Source of the DNA: Sphingobium arseniciresistens
Lineage (GTDB): Bacteria; Pseudomonadota; Alphaproteobacteria; Sphingomonadales; Sphingomonadaceae
Assembly: GCA_029167225.1 (NCBI GenBank)
Contig: JARFNK010000004.1
Location: 186,001 to 250,000 of the forward strand
Length of the DNA: 64,000 nt
Direction of reading: 5' to 3'
Position numbers and translations under genes: made by a program. Every line of letters starts with the position of its first letter. The first letter of the stretch is position 1. Shown here in pieces: positions 16,186 through 24,662 of this stretch. The notes beneath the pieces were generated by a model. The model was not told the origin of the DNA. It did not search any database and was given only the letters and a program-made list of their open reading frames with translations.

Positions 16186-16854
16186 TCAGGCTCCCTTGTT
16201 CTGCGCGGCCTTCAATGCGGCAAGCTCTGCCTCGACCTTGTCGTTGGAGCGCAGTTCGGCGATCTCTTCCTCAAGCGTCTTGGGCTGGCCGCCCAGGTTC
16301 ATCGCATCGGCGCGGCCCTCGGCCATGTCCACGCGGCGCTCCAGCATGTCGAAGCGGGCGAAGGCGTCATTCACCTTCTCGCCGGCATAGGCTTCGCGCA
16401 CCCGCAGGCGATTTTGCGCGCTTTCCATGCGCGTGACCAGAGAGTTCTGGCGTGCGCGGGCTTCGCGCAGCTTGGCCTGCAGCTTGGCGATGTCCTCTTC
16501 GGAGGCACGCAGTGCTTCGTCCAGCACGCTGATCTCGTGGTTGAGCTGCTCGGCCATGTCGGCGGCCTTCTGCTTCTCGACCAGGGCGGCCTTGGCCAGA
16601 TCCTCGCGGTCCTTGCTGAGCGCAAGCTGGGCCTTCTCCATCCAGCTGGTCTGCAGCGCTTCCAGCTTGGCGATATGGCGGCGCATTTCCTTCTGGTCGG
16701 CGATGGTGCGGGCTGCGGATGCGCGGACTTCCACCAGCGTTTCTTCCATCTCGTTGATGATCATGCGGATCATCTTTGCGGGATCCTCTGCCTTGTCGAG
16801 CAGATCGGTGACGTTAGCGGCGATGATGTCGCGCGTGCGGGAGAAAATGCCCAT
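16186..16854 (-). CDS. pspA: Phage shock protein A (IM30/ESCRT-III family)
   Basis: A 222-residue, almost wholly alpha-helical protein. It begins with the family amphipathic helix MGIFSRTRDIIAANVTDLLD, then EDPAKMIRMIINEMEETL and long coiled coils through residue 180. PspA holds PspF inactive in the cytosol and, when freed, assembles on damaged inner membrane to limit proton leak. Length equals that of E. coli PspA. AGGAG lies ten bases upstream. It is the second gene after the sigma-54 promoter, separated from the first by an 82-bp gap with a 12-bp GC-rich hairpin. Confidence 0.96.
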   Translation of the reverse strand: MGIFSRTRDIIAANVTDLLDKAEDPAKMIRMIINEMEETLVEVRASAARTIADQKEMRRHIAKLEALQTSWMEKAQLALSKDREDLAKAALVEKQKAADMAEQLNHEISVLDEALRASEEDIAKLQAKLREARARQNSLVTRMESAQNRLRVREAYAGEKVNDAFARFDMLERRVDMAEGRADAMNLGGQPKTLEEEIAELRSNDKVEAELAALKAAQNKGA

Positions 16855-16885
16855 TTGAAACTCACTCCTGGTCTTGTCTTGGGGT

Positions 16886-16924
16886 GCCGGGGCGGGCGAG
16901 AGGGGGGCTGTAGCCCGCCCCGGC
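16886..16924 (-). promoter_or_regulatory. GC-rich 12-bp hairpin between the psp head gene and pspA
   Basis: Positions 16886-16897 and 16913-16924 are perfect reverse complements (12 bp, nearly all G/C) with a 15-nt loop. No T-run follows on the minus strand. It begins 12 bases after the stop of the small exported-protein gene and ends about 30 bases before pspA. It could stabilise the upstream message, partly terminate, or set the ratio between head gene and pspA. Confidence 0.65.
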
Positions 16925-16936
16925 CGGTTGTGACCG

Positions 16937-17125
16937 TTACGCCAGATAGCGTGCGGTCGCGGGTGCCTGCAGGCAGACGCCGGTCTGGGCGTCTATCGCA
17001 AGGCTGGTCGCGATCGTCTCGCTGGCCCGGGCGGGGCCGACGGCGGAAAGGATCAGGGTCGATCCAAACAGGGCCGCTGCGATGGCGATCGAAGCCGTCT
17101 TGCCGATCTCTTTGGTGTTGAACAT
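16937..17125 (-). CDS. Small exported protein at the head of the psp operon
   Basis: A 62-residue protein, starting MFNTKEIGKTASIAIAAALF, with a Sec-type signal peptide and likely cleavage after GPARA. The mature part is only about 30 residues (SETIATSLAIDAQTGVCLQA and a short end) with one cysteine. The ATG at 17125 is preferred because AGGGAG lies eight bases upstream; an ATG at 17155 is also in frame. It is the first gene after the sigma-54 promoter, before pspA. I recognise no family. It may be a periplasmic peptide or lipoprotein-like accessory of the stress response (inference). Confidence 0.7.
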   Translation of the reverse strand: MFNTKEIGKTASIAIAAALFGSTLILSAVGPARASETIATSLAIDAQTGVCLQAPATARYLA

Positions 17126-17188
17126 CTTACGTACTCCCTGAACCTTGGCCTTCATGTCGTCCGCCTTTGCGGCGGTTGCCTAAAGAAG

Positions 17189-17204
17189 TGCATGAGGCGT
17201 GCCA
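17189..17204 (-). promoter_or_regulatory. Sigma-54 promoter of the psp operon
   Basis: The minus strand reads TGGCACG-CCTC-ATGCA, which fits the sigma-54 consensus TGGCACG-N4-TTGCA, with GG and GC exactly 12 bp apart. Transcription would start near 17177, about 50 bp ahead of the small exported-protein gene, and continue into pspA. The enhancer-binding activator PspF is encoded just upstream and divergently, as expected for a psp system. Confidence 0.88.
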
Positions 17205-17266
17205 ATTTTAGAAAATGGCGGATTTCTGGGATTTTTCTCATGTTTTACAGCCTGTTTGGCATAATT

Positions 17267-17294
17267 CTCTTGCCAAGAGTTGGGGAAATTTCCC
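17267..17294. promoter_or_regulatory. Palindromes upstream of the sigma-54 promoter, candidate PspF sites
   Basis: Two perfect palindromes lie here: CTCTTG-C-CAAGAG (17267-17279) and GGGAAATTTCCC (17283-17294). They are 65-105 bp upstream of the sigma-54 promoter, a typical distance for enhancer sites, and they also cover the pspF translation start. They could serve both PspF activation and pspF self-control. The link to PspF is inferred. Confidence 0.5.
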
Positions 17295-18359
17295 ATGATT
17301 TGGCGCATGGAGAAAAATACGCAATTTGTTGGCCAGTCCTTCGCCTTTCTCGACGCGGTCGAGCTGGCCGGGCGTGCGGCCGAGCTGAACCGCCCGGTCC
17401 TGGTGATCGGCGAGCGCGGGACGGGCAAGGAGCTGATCGCGGAACGCCTCCACCATCTCAGCCCGCGCTGGAGCGAGCCGCTGATCGTGATGAATTGCGC
17501 TGCGCTGCCGGAGACGCTGATCGAGGCCGAACTCTTCGGGCATGAGGCGGGTGCGTTCACGGGTGCGACCCGCGCGCGCTCCGGCCGGTTCGAGGATGCG
17601 GATGGCGGCACGCTGTTCCTGGACGAGCTGGGCACGCTGTCCATGGCAGCGCAGGAGCGCCTGTTGCGTGTCATCGAATATGGCGAGGTCACGCGCATCG
17701 GTGCGTCCCGCCCGGTGACGGTGGACGTCCGCATCGTCGCGGCGACCAATGACGACCTGCCGGCGGCGGCGGAAGATGGCCGCTTCCGCCCCGATCTGCT
17801 CGACCGGCTGAGTTTCGAGGTCATCACCCTGCCGCCGCTGCGCGCGCGAGAAGGGGACGTGCGGGTGCTCGCCGATCATTTCGGCCGGCGCATGGCGGCG
17901 GAACTGCACTGGCCGCAATGGCCGGGCTTCGCGGCACCGGCGATGGCGGAAATGGAGGGCTATCGCTGGCCCGGCAATGTCCGCGAGCTGCGCAATGTCG
18001 TGGAGCGCGCCGTCTATCGCTGGAACGAGCCGACGCGGCCAATCGACCGGATGGTGTTCGATCCCTTCGATTCGCCGTGGAAGCCGCAATCCATGGCCGG
18101 GCGGACTTCGGTCACGGCGCCGGCGCCCCTTCACGGTCAGCCCGAGGCTGCGCCGAAGCCGACATCCGGTTTCGCTTATCATGAGGTCGCCGACCTGCGC
18201 GCCGCGATGGACCTGCATGAAAGCAGCATCCTGCGCGCCGCCCTTGCCCGCTATCGCCATAACCAGCGGGCGACCGCGAAGGGGCTGGGGCTCAGTTACG
18301 ACCAGCTGCGGCATTGCCTGAAAAAGCACGGCCTGCTCGCACCAGCGCAAATGGATTGA
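17295..18359 (+). CDS. pspF: Psp operon transcriptional activator PspF
   Basis: A sigma-54 enhancer-binding protein of about 354 residues. It has no N-terminal receiver domain, as in PspF, whose activity is set by PspA binding. The AAA+ domain has Walker A GERGTGKE, the sigma-54 contact loop GAFTGA in GHEAGAFTGATRA, Walker B GGTLFLDE, and the RWPGNVREL segment. A Fis-type helix-turn-helix ends the protein (NQRATAKGLGLSYDQLRHCL). Starts at 17295 (MIWRMEK) and 17307 (MEKNTQF) are both possible; 17295 has GGGGAAA upstream, while the alignment to E. coli PspF favours the second. A linker of about 40 residues before the HTH is Pro/Ala-rich. Confidence 0.94.
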   Translation: MIWRMEKNTQFVGQSFAFLDAVELAGRAAELNRPVLVIGERGTGKELIAERLHHLSPRWSEPLIVMNCAALPETLIEAELFGHEAGAFTGATRARSGRFEDADGGTLFLDELGTLSMAAQERLLRVIEYGEVTRIGASRPVTVDVRIVAATNDDLPAAAEDGRFRPDLLDRLSFEVITLPPLRAREGDVRVLADHFGRRMAAELHWPQWPGFAAPAMAEMEGYRWPGNVRELRNVVERAVYRWNEPTRPIDRMVFDPFDSPWKPQSMAGRTSVTAPAPLHGQPEAAPKPTSGFAYHEVADLRAAMDLHESSILRAALARYRHNQRATAKGLGLSYDQLRHCLKKHGLLAPAQMD

Positions 18360-18389
18360 TGCGCTTTTCTGCCTGCAACCAGAATTGGC

Positions 18390-18418
18390 TTGAAAAAAAC
18401 AGCGGGCGTAACGATTAC
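18390..18418 (+). promoter_or_regulatory. Candidate sodB promoter
   Basis: TTGAAA (18390-18395), a 17-bp spacer and GATTAC (18413-18418) form a plausible sigma-70 type promoter about 75 bp before the sodB start. No experimental support. Confidence 0.35.
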
Positions 18419-18492
18419 CCGTCGCGGTGAACCTTGTCCGTTCCGCTGCGTTGGCGAGGCGGACCCTGTTTCCAGTCCCGAGGAGAATTTCC

Positions 18493-19104
18493 ATGGCCTT
18501 TACACTCCCCCCCCTTCCTTATCCCAAGGATGCTTTCGGCGAAATCCTGTCTGCCGAGACGTTCGATTTCCACCATGGCAAGCATCACAATGCCTATGTC
18601 GTGAAGGCCAATGAGCTGGTGGCTGCCGACCCTGAACTGCAGGGCAAGTCGCTGGTCGAGCTGATCAAGACGTCCAAGGGCGGCCTGTTCAACCAGGTCG
18701 GCCAGATCTGGAACCACAGCTTCTACTGGCTGGGCCTTTCGCCGGAGAAAAAAGAACCGACCGGCAAGCTGCTCGAACTGATTAACGAGGGCTTCGGTTC
18801 GGTCGATGGCCTGATCGAGAAGCTGAAGGCAGAGGCCGTCGGCCATTTTGCCAGCGGCTGGGCCGCGCTCAACCTCAAGGACGGCAAGCTCGAAGTGACG
18901 TCATACCACGACGCCGACACGCCGGTCGCCCATGGCGCGACGCCGCTGCTGATCCTCGATGTGTGGGAGCACGCCTATTACATCGATTATCGCAACCTGC
19001 GGCCCAGCTATGCCGATGCGATCCTGAAGAACGCCATCGACTGGGACTTCGTTGCGAAGAACCTGGATGGCGAGGGCGTAAGCCGCGCCGATCAGCCGGC
19101 CTGA
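18493..19104 (+). CDS. sodB: Superoxide dismutase, Fe/Mn type
   Basis: A 203-residue cytosolic superoxide dismutase that turns superoxide into oxygen and hydrogen peroxide. The metal ligands are His27 (FHHGKHHNAYV), His75 (WNHSFYW), Asp156 and His160 (DVWEHAYY). The Gln in GLFNQVGQIWNH at position 69 is the iron-type outer-sphere residue, so iron is the likely metal. The ATG at 18493 follows AGGAGA. A strong terminator follows 70 bp after the stop. The gene lies between pspF and the convergent aldehyde oxidoreductase genes. Confidence 0.95.
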   Translation: MAFTLPPLPYPKDAFGEILSAETFDFHHGKHHNAYVVKANELVAADPELQGKSLVELIKTSKGGLFNQVGQIWNHSFYWLGLSPEKKEPTGKLLELINEGFGSVDGLIEKLKAEAVGHFASGWAALNLKDGKLEVTSYHDADTPVAHGATPLLILDVWEHAYYIDYRNLRPSYADAILKNAIDWDFVAKNLDGEGVSRADQPA

Positions 19105-19173
19105 TTGCGCAAGGGACGGCTCCAGCGGGTGAAAGCACTCGGTGGGGCGACCTGCTTGCAGACCGACAAATGG

Positions 19174-19203
19174 AAAGGGCCGTCCTTTGGGACGGCCCTT
19201 TTT
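19174..19203 (+). terminator. Rho-independent terminator after sodB
   Basis: GGGCCGTCC (19177-19185) pairs with GGACGGCCC (19190-19198) around a TTTG loop, with AAA before and five Ts after the stem. A textbook intrinsic terminator that also separates sodB from the convergent paoC. Confidence 0.95.
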
Positions 19204-19258
19204 CATGTATCAGGACATTAGAGCGCGATGTTTTTGCTCACATCGTCCGGTGCTACGG

Positions 19259-21457
19259 TCAGGCATATTCCGGCAGATGGTCGAGAAACTTGTCGAGCGT
19301 GACCGGATAGTCGCGCACGCGAATGCCGGTGGCGTTGTACACCGCATTGGCGATGGCCGCCGCAACGCCGCACAGGCCAAGTTCGCCAACGCCTTTGGCC
19401 TTCATCGGCGAGGAAAGCGGGTCGGTTTCCTCAAGGAAGATCACCTCTTGGTGCGGAATGTCGGCGTGGACGGGCACTTCATATCCGGCAAGATCATGGT
19501 TCACGAAGAAACCGAACCGCTTGTCCACGGCCAGTTCCTCCATCAGCGCCGCGCCTACGCCCATGGTCATGGCGCCGATCACCTGGCTGCGCGCCGACTT
19601 GGGATTGAGAATGCGACCGGCGGCGCAGACAGCGAGCATGCGGCGGATACGGATTTCCCCGGTAGCCGCATCGACGGCCGCTTCCACGAAATGCGCGCCG
19701 AAGGTCGATTGCTGATATTTCTTGTCGAGGTCGCCATATTCGATGAAATCCTCGGCGACCAGTTCGCCGTCGCGCGCAGCATCTGCCAATGAGGCATGGC
19801 GATTGCCCGAACGGACCTGCCCGTCGACAAATTGGGCATCGGCCGAGTTGAAGCCGAGCTTGGTAGCTACCGCCTCCCGCAACTTGACGCAGGCAGCATA
19901 GACGCCGGCCGTAGAATTGTTGGCGCCCCATTGCCCGCCGGAGCCGGCCGATGCGGGGAAGGCGGAATCGCCAAGCCGCACGACGACCTTGTCCAGCGGC
20001 ACGCCCATCATCTCCGCCGCTGTCTGCGCGATGATGGTATAGGTGCCGGTGCCGATGTCGGTCATGTCTGTTTCAACGGTGACAATGCCGTTACCGCCGA
20101 GCCTGACCCGCGCGGCGGACTTCATGAGCAGGTTGTTGCGGAAGGCGGAGGCAACGCCCATGCCGACCAGCCAGCGTCCCTCGCGCTTTCCTGCCGGCTT
20201 GGTGCGCTGATTCCACCCAAATCTCTCGGCACCCTGTTGCAGGCATTCCACCAGCTGGCGTTGCGAAAAGGGTCGTTTCGGGTCGGCTGGATCGACCTGG
20301 GTATCGTTGACGATGCGGAACTGGACCGGGTCCATTCCCAGTTTTTCTGCCATTTCGTCCATGGCGATTTCGAGTGCCATCAGGCCCGGAGCCTCCCCTG
20401 GCGCACGCATGGCGTTGCCTTCCGGCAGGTCGAGCACCGCCAGCCGGGTCTGCGTCATCCGATTGGCGCCGGCATAAAGCAGGCGCGTCTGCTGCACCGC
20501 CGCTTCGGGCCCGCCTCCGGGAAGGTCGCCAGACCAGCTTTGATGGCCGATCGCAGTGATCTTGCCGTCCTTCGATGCGCCAATGCGCAGGCGCTGGATC
20601 GTTGCAGGCCGGTGCGTCGTATTGTTCATGATCATGGGACGGGTCAGCGCCACCTTTACCGGACGCCCCACGGCTTTCGCGCCCAGCGCTGCAAGCGGTG
20701 CCTCAGCTCGAAGGAACAGCTTTCCGCCAAAACCACCGCCGATATAGGGCGAAACCAGTCGGACGTTTCCTTTCGGGATACCGAGCGTTTTCGCCAGTTC
20801 ACCGACGCCCCACGCGATCATCTGGTTCGACGTCCATAGGGTCAGCTTGTCGCCTTCCCACGCGGCGATCGATGCATGGGGTTCCATCATCGCATGGCTT
20901 TGATCGGGCGTCGTATATTGCGCGTCGATGGTGACGGCCGCGCTTGCAAAGGCGCCGTTGAAATCGCCCACGGCGGCGTCGGCATCGGCATCGTCGGGCG
21001 GGGCCACGGCATCCTTCATCGCCCCCTTGAGGTCAAAAGCGCCCTTGGCGCGGACATAATCCACACGCACCAGTTGGGCTGCGGCCCGAGCCTGCTCGAA
21101 AGTTTCGGCGACGACGATGGCAATGGCCTGATGATAATGCTGAATGTCCGGCCCGCCAAACAGATGGGCGGTATTCATCCGGCCCTTTCCGAGCTTCCCC
21201 ACATCGGCTGCCGTCAGGATCTTGAGGACTCCCGGCGCCGCGCGTGCCTCGTCCAGCATCATGCCTGCGATACGCCCCTTGGCGATGCCGGCGCCGACGA
21301 TGTATCCATAGGCGACATCGGCGCCAACATCATGGCGCTCATAGGCATAGGGCGCAGTGCCCGTCGTTTTGAGCGGGCCGTCGATGCGATCATGGGCCTT
21401 GCCGACGACTTTCATCTGGTCGATCGGATTGGTGGTTGCGGGTGTGTCGAACTTCAT
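19259..21457 (-). CDS. paoC: Aldehyde oxidoreductase, molybdenum-binding subunit
   Basis: A 732-residue xanthine-oxidase-family large subunit, of the PaoC/YagR type, that binds molybdenum cofactor. It includes GGGFGGK near residue 240 and the active-site glutamate in KGVGELGLCG at position 692, the same number as in E. coli PaoC. With PaoA and PaoB it would oxidise aromatic and other aldehydes to acids in the periplasm. The gene follows paoB by 3 bp. No PaoD/XdhC-type maturation gene is next to it in this window. Confidence 0.9.
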   Translation of the reverse strand: MKFDTPATTNPIDQMKVVGKAHDRIDGPLKTTGTAPYAYERHDVGADVAYGYIVGAGIAKGRIAGMMLDEARAAPGVLKILTAADVGKLGKGRMNTAHLFGGPDIQHYHQAIAIVVAETFEQARAAAQLVRVDYVRAKGAFDLKGAMKDAVAPPDDADADAAVGDFNGAFASAAVTIDAQYTTPDQSHAMMEPHASIAAWEGDKLTLWTSNQMIAWGVGELAKTLGIPKGNVRLVSPYIGGGFGGKLFLRAEAPLAALGAKAVGRPVKVALTRPMIMNNTTHRPATIQRLRIGASKDGKITAIGHQSWSGDLPGGGPEAAVQQTRLLYAGANRMTQTRLAVLDLPEGNAMRAPGEAPGLMALEIAMDEMAEKLGMDPVQFRIVNDTQVDPADPKRPFSQRQLVECLQQGAERFGWNQRTKPAGKREGRWLVGMGVASAFRNNLLMKSAARVRLGGNGIVTVETDMTDIGTGTYTIIAQTAAEMMGVPLDKVVVRLGDSAFPASAGSGGQWGANNSTAGVYAACVKLREAVATKLGFNSADAQFVDGQVRSGNRHASLADAARDGELVAEDFIEYGDLDKKYQQSTFGAHFVEAAVDAATGEIRIRRMLAVCAAGRILNPKSARSQVIGAMTMGVGAALMEELAVDKRFGFFVNHDLAGYEVPVHADIPHQEVIFLEETDPLSSPMKAKGVGELGLCGVAAAIANAVYNATGIRVRDYPVTLDKFLDHLPEYA

Positions 21458-21460
21458 CGC

Positions 21461-22417
21461 TTATGCCCCTGCTTTGGCCTGTGTCATCGCGGCACCGAGT
21501 GTCCGTTCGGCGAGCTTGAGCTTGAATGCATTCTCATGTGTCGGCTTGGCATCGGCGAACAGCGTTGCCGTGACCGCCTTGGCACCACGGGGCATCGCTG
21601 ACTCGGCCGCCTCGATGCGCCATGGCTTGTGCGCCACCCCGCCTACGGCCACGCGCCCGCTGCCGTCCTTCTGGATCACCACAGCGACCGACACGAGTGC
21701 GAAGGCGTAGGACGCGCGGTCGCGGACCTTGTGGTAGATGTGCGTTCCGCCGATGGGCCGCGGCAACGTGACCGCGGTTATGAGTTCGCCCGGTTCAAGC
21801 GCGGTTTCGACATGCGGCGTATTGCCCGGCAACCGATGGAAGTCGGCGATGGGAATGGCTCGTGTCTGGCCATCGGCTTTGACGGTTTCGACCTGCGCGT
21901 CGAGCACGCGCATCGCAACCGCCATGTCGCTGGGATGGGTCGCAATGCACGCATCGCTCGTACCGATCACGGCGAGTTGCCGACTGATGCCGCCGATCGC
22001 CGCGCATCCGCTGCCCGGCTTTCGCTTGTTGCAGGGCTGGTTGGTGTCGTAAAAATAGGAACAACGGGTGCGCTGGAGCAGGTTTCCGGCGGTCGTCGCC
22101 TTGTTCCGGAGCTGTCCAGATGCTCCTGCGAGCAGCGCGCGGGACAGCAGGCCATAGTCGCTCCGCACCCGCTTGTCGGCTGCAAGATCGGTGTTGCGAA
22201 CGAGGGCGCCGATCCTCAGCCCGCCTTCGGGCGTGTTTTCGATCTTGTCGAAGCCGAGGCCGTTGACGTCGATCAGATGCGTCGGCGCCTCGATCTGGAG
22301 CTTCATCAGATCGAGCAGGTTCGTGCCGCCCGCAATGAATTTTGCACCCTGCGTCCGCACCGCTGCCGCTGCTGCCTGCGTGGGCGAGTTCGCCCGCTCA
22401 TAGGTGAAAGGCTTCAT
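21461..22417 (-). CDS. paoB: Aldehyde oxidoreductase, FAD and 4Fe-4S subunit
   Basis: A 318-residue FAD-binding subunit of the CO-dehydrogenase/xanthine-dehydrogenase medium-chain family. [14 protein letters not shown] at residues 26-39 is the FAD pyrophosphate loop. The PaoB-specific 4Fe-4S cluster insertion is present, with cysteines at 119, 129, 138 and 157 ([26 protein letters not shown]). This insert separates PaoB from ordinary xanthine dehydrogenase subunits. The start overlaps the paoA stop by 4 bp. Confidence 0.92.
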   Translation of the reverse strand: MKPFTYERANSPTQAAAAAVRTQGAKFIAGGTNLLDLMKLQIEAPTHLIDVNGLGFDKIENTPEGGLRIGALVRNTDLAADKRVRSDYGLLSRALLAGASGQLRNKATTAGNLLQRTRCSYFYDTNQPCNKRKPGSGCAAIGGISRQLAVIGTSDACIATHPSDMAVAMRVLDAQVETVKADGQTRAIPIADFHRLPGNTPHVETALEPGELITAVTLPRPIGGTHIYHKVRDRASYAFALVSVAVVIQKDGSGRVAVGGVAHKPWRIEAAESAMPRGAKAVTATLFADAKPTHENAFKLKLAERTLGAAMTQAKAGA

Positions 22418-23055
22418 GCCTGCTTCTCCGCGACCTGTGCCATGGCTTCCATGATGTTCGAATAGGCGCCACAGCGGCAGATATTGCCGCTCATCCGCTC
22501 GCGCATCTCGGCATTGGTGGCGCGAGGGCGTTCGGTCAGGCTTTCGCTGACATGGCTTGGGATGCCTGCCTTGATCTCGTCAAGCACGGCAACGGCAGAG
22601 CAAATCTGGCCGGGCGTGCAATAGCCGCACTGATAACCGTCATGCGTGATGAAGGCGGCCTGCATGGGATGCAGCTTGTCAGGCGTGCCGAGCCCTTCGA
22701 TAGTCGTGATGGAATCGTTTTCATGCATGACCGCAAGGCTCAGGCAGCTATTGATCCGGCGGCCGTCGACGATCACCGTACAGGCCCCGCACTGGCCATG
22801 ATCGCACCCCTTCTTGGTGCCTGTCAGGTGAAGATGCTCGCGTAGCGCGTCGAGCAGCGTGGTCCGGGTGTCGAGGTCCAGGTCGCGCGGTGTGCCATTG
22901 ACGGTAAAGCTCACCTTCGTCGTCATCGACCGGGCTTGCGGCGCAGATGCATCGACATCGGCCTCCGCAGGAGAGACGGTTGCAATCGCCACACCGGCTG
23001 CTCCTGTTGCGAGCATCTCTCGTCTAGACATACCCAATTCCTGCCTGCTTATCAT
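22414..23055 (-). CDS. paoA: Aldehyde oxidoreductase, 2Fe-2S subunit with Tat signal
   Basis: A 213-residue small subunit with two 2Fe-2S clusters. It has a twin-arginine signal (SRREML at residues 10-15 followed by a hydrophobic stretch), so the assembled enzyme is likely exported folded. The plant-type cluster ligands are Cys84, Cys89, Cys92 and Cys104 ([13 protein letters not shown]); the second cluster ligands are in [10 protein letters not shown] and ICRCGAY. The ATG at 23055 has AGGGGA about nine bases upstream; the open frame extends 40 codons more but lacks a ribosome binding site. Confidence 0.92.
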   Translation of the reverse strand: MISRQELGMSRREMLATGAAGVAIATVSPAEADVDASAPQARSMTTKVSFTVNGTPRDLDLDTRTTLLDALREHLHLTGTKKGCDHGQCGACTVIVDGRRINSCLSLAVMHENDSITTIEGLGTPDKLHPMQAAFITHDGYQCGYCTPGQICSAVAVLDEIKAGIPSHVSESLTERPRATNAEMRERMSGNICRCGAYSNIMEAMAQVAEKQA

Positions 23056-23450
23056 GATGATAGTCCCCTGCGCCGATCGGCTACCCGTTTCGAGCGCGTT
23101 GCTGCCAAAAGCATATGTGAATTTCGTGGTCATGCCTATTCCGGCCTGTCTCGCACGATATTTTCTCAACTGCATTCGAACCCCGCTGGTTCCAAAATTT
23201 CTCGCAAGGCGCGGTTGCAGCTTGCCTGTCGATCGGGGATGGTTCGATCCGCCCTATGGGAGGCTGCACTTCCGCACGGGCGGAAATGGCAGTTCGGTAA
23301 TCTCCGCAAGGCCCAGCCTCATGCAGCGGGAGAGCATCGCGCTTGCCGATGGTCGCATCGGTCGCATCTCGACGACCTGCTGATCTGGAAATTTCGGCAG
23401 CGCATATTTTATTCGTGTCGCTTGGCGCTTCCCGGCGCTAGGCAGCGGCC
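23056..23450. other. Divergent intergenic region paoA / MFS
   Basis: This 395-bp region holds the start regions of paoA and the MFS gene. The open frames in it are short and show no family signature, and I see no strong promoter match or palindrome. It probably holds both promoters. Confidence 0.5.
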
Positions 23451-24662
23451 ATGTCTCGCAACTGGTTCTCGATCATCGGCCTTTATCTGGTCGGCGTGCT
23501 GGCCGCAGCACAGCTCGCGAAATTCTCCGCGCTCGCGCCGCTCCTGCGGCAATCCTATGGGCTTTCGCTCGCGGAAGTCGCGCTACTCATTTCGCTGCTG
23601 GAAGTCGGCGGGGCGCTCTTCGGCTTCGTTGCCGGGCTGGGCGTGGCGCAAGTCGGCGCACGCCGTTTCCTGTTGTCAGGCCTTGCAATATTGGCGGCGA
23701 CGGGCACGGTGGAAGGGCTGACTTCGGACGCCGTGCCACTGTTCCTTGCGCGCGCGGTCGAGGGCATCGGCTATGTGCTGGTGGTCATCGCGGCGCCGAC
23801 GCTCATCATCGGAATCGCCGACGAACGGCAGCGCGGCACGGCGCTGGCGATCTGGAGCACATTCGTTCCGGTGGGCATCGCGGTAGGCAGTGCCCTGACG
23901 GGCGTGCTGGTAGAAAGTGTCGGCGCTTCCGGGACCATTTTGGTCTGGGGAGGGTTTGCTGGCATCGCGTTGATCCTGTTCTCGCGTCAGCAGCCTGGTA
24001 GCCTCCGCAACCAAAAGGCATCGGTCAGAATGCCGCTTGCCGGTGCGTGGATCGCGACGCTGGCCTTCGGCTTCTACACGATGTTCGTATGTGCGCTGAT
24101 GATGCTGCTGCCGACCTTTCTGGTCGAGCAGACGGGCGCATCGCTGGGTGACGCGGCATTCGTTTCCGGCCTCGTGTCGCTCGCGGCGCTGCCGGCAACG
24201 CTGATCGCACTCGTCATCATGCGGCGCGGCGTTCTGGAAGGAAAGGCTCTGATCCTCGTGCTGGCTTCATGCCTGATCGCCACGGCGGCGCTTTCGCCCT
24301 GGATATTCGTCGCGCATCAAGGTGATGGCGCCAGCGGGATGGCGCAGGGGCTAGTCGCGTTTCTGGCCGTTACCTTGAGCGGGGTAAGCTCACCGCTGGT
24401 CTTCGCGCGCCTGCCCGTTCTTGCCGGCGCCGAAAATTCCGCCGATCCGCGCATTGCCGTTGCGACCGGGCTGCTCACCCAGTTCGGCGCAGGCGGCGCA
24501 TTGATCGGTCCGCCGCTCGGTGGTCTGATCGTCTCGCGCTGGGGATGGACGGCGCTGGGGAGCGCGATCGGTATTCTGGCGCTCATGATGCTCGTCAGCC
24601 TGTTGCTGGCGGAATGGGCCAACGCCCGGCCTGCGCGCGCGCGGCAGGAATCCTTTCAATAG
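23451..24662 (+). CDS. MFS transporter (CynX/NimT-like)
   Basis: A 403-residue protein with about twelve hydrophobic helices spread evenly through the sequence. The first half has GLGVAQVGARRFLLSG, the position of the MFS loop 2-3 motif, and LARAVEGIGYVLVVIAAPT typical of the CynX/NimT branch. Substrate cannot be read from sequence; because it is divergent from paoABC it may move an aldehyde or its acid product (inference). Its stop overlaps the convergent M20 peptidase stop by 7 bp. Confidence 0.85.
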   Translation: MSRNWFSIIGLYLVGVLAAAQLAKFSALAPLLRQSYGLSLAEVALLISLLEVGGALFGFVAGLGVAQVGARRFLLSGLAILAATGTVEGLTSDAVPLFLARAVEGIGYVLVVIAAPTLIIGIADERQRGTALAIWSTFVPVGIAVGSALTGVLVESVGASGTILVWGGFAGIALILFSRQQPGSLRNQKASVRMPLAGAWIATLAFGFYTMFVCALMMLLPTFLVEQTGASLGDAAFVSGLVSLAALPATLIALVIMRRGVLEGKALILVLASCLIATAALSPWIFVAHQGDGASGMAQGLVAFLAVTLSGVSSPLVFARLPVLAGAENSADPRIAVATGLLTQFGAGGALIGPPLGGLIVSRWGWTALGSAIGILALMMLVSLLLAEWANARPARARQESFQ

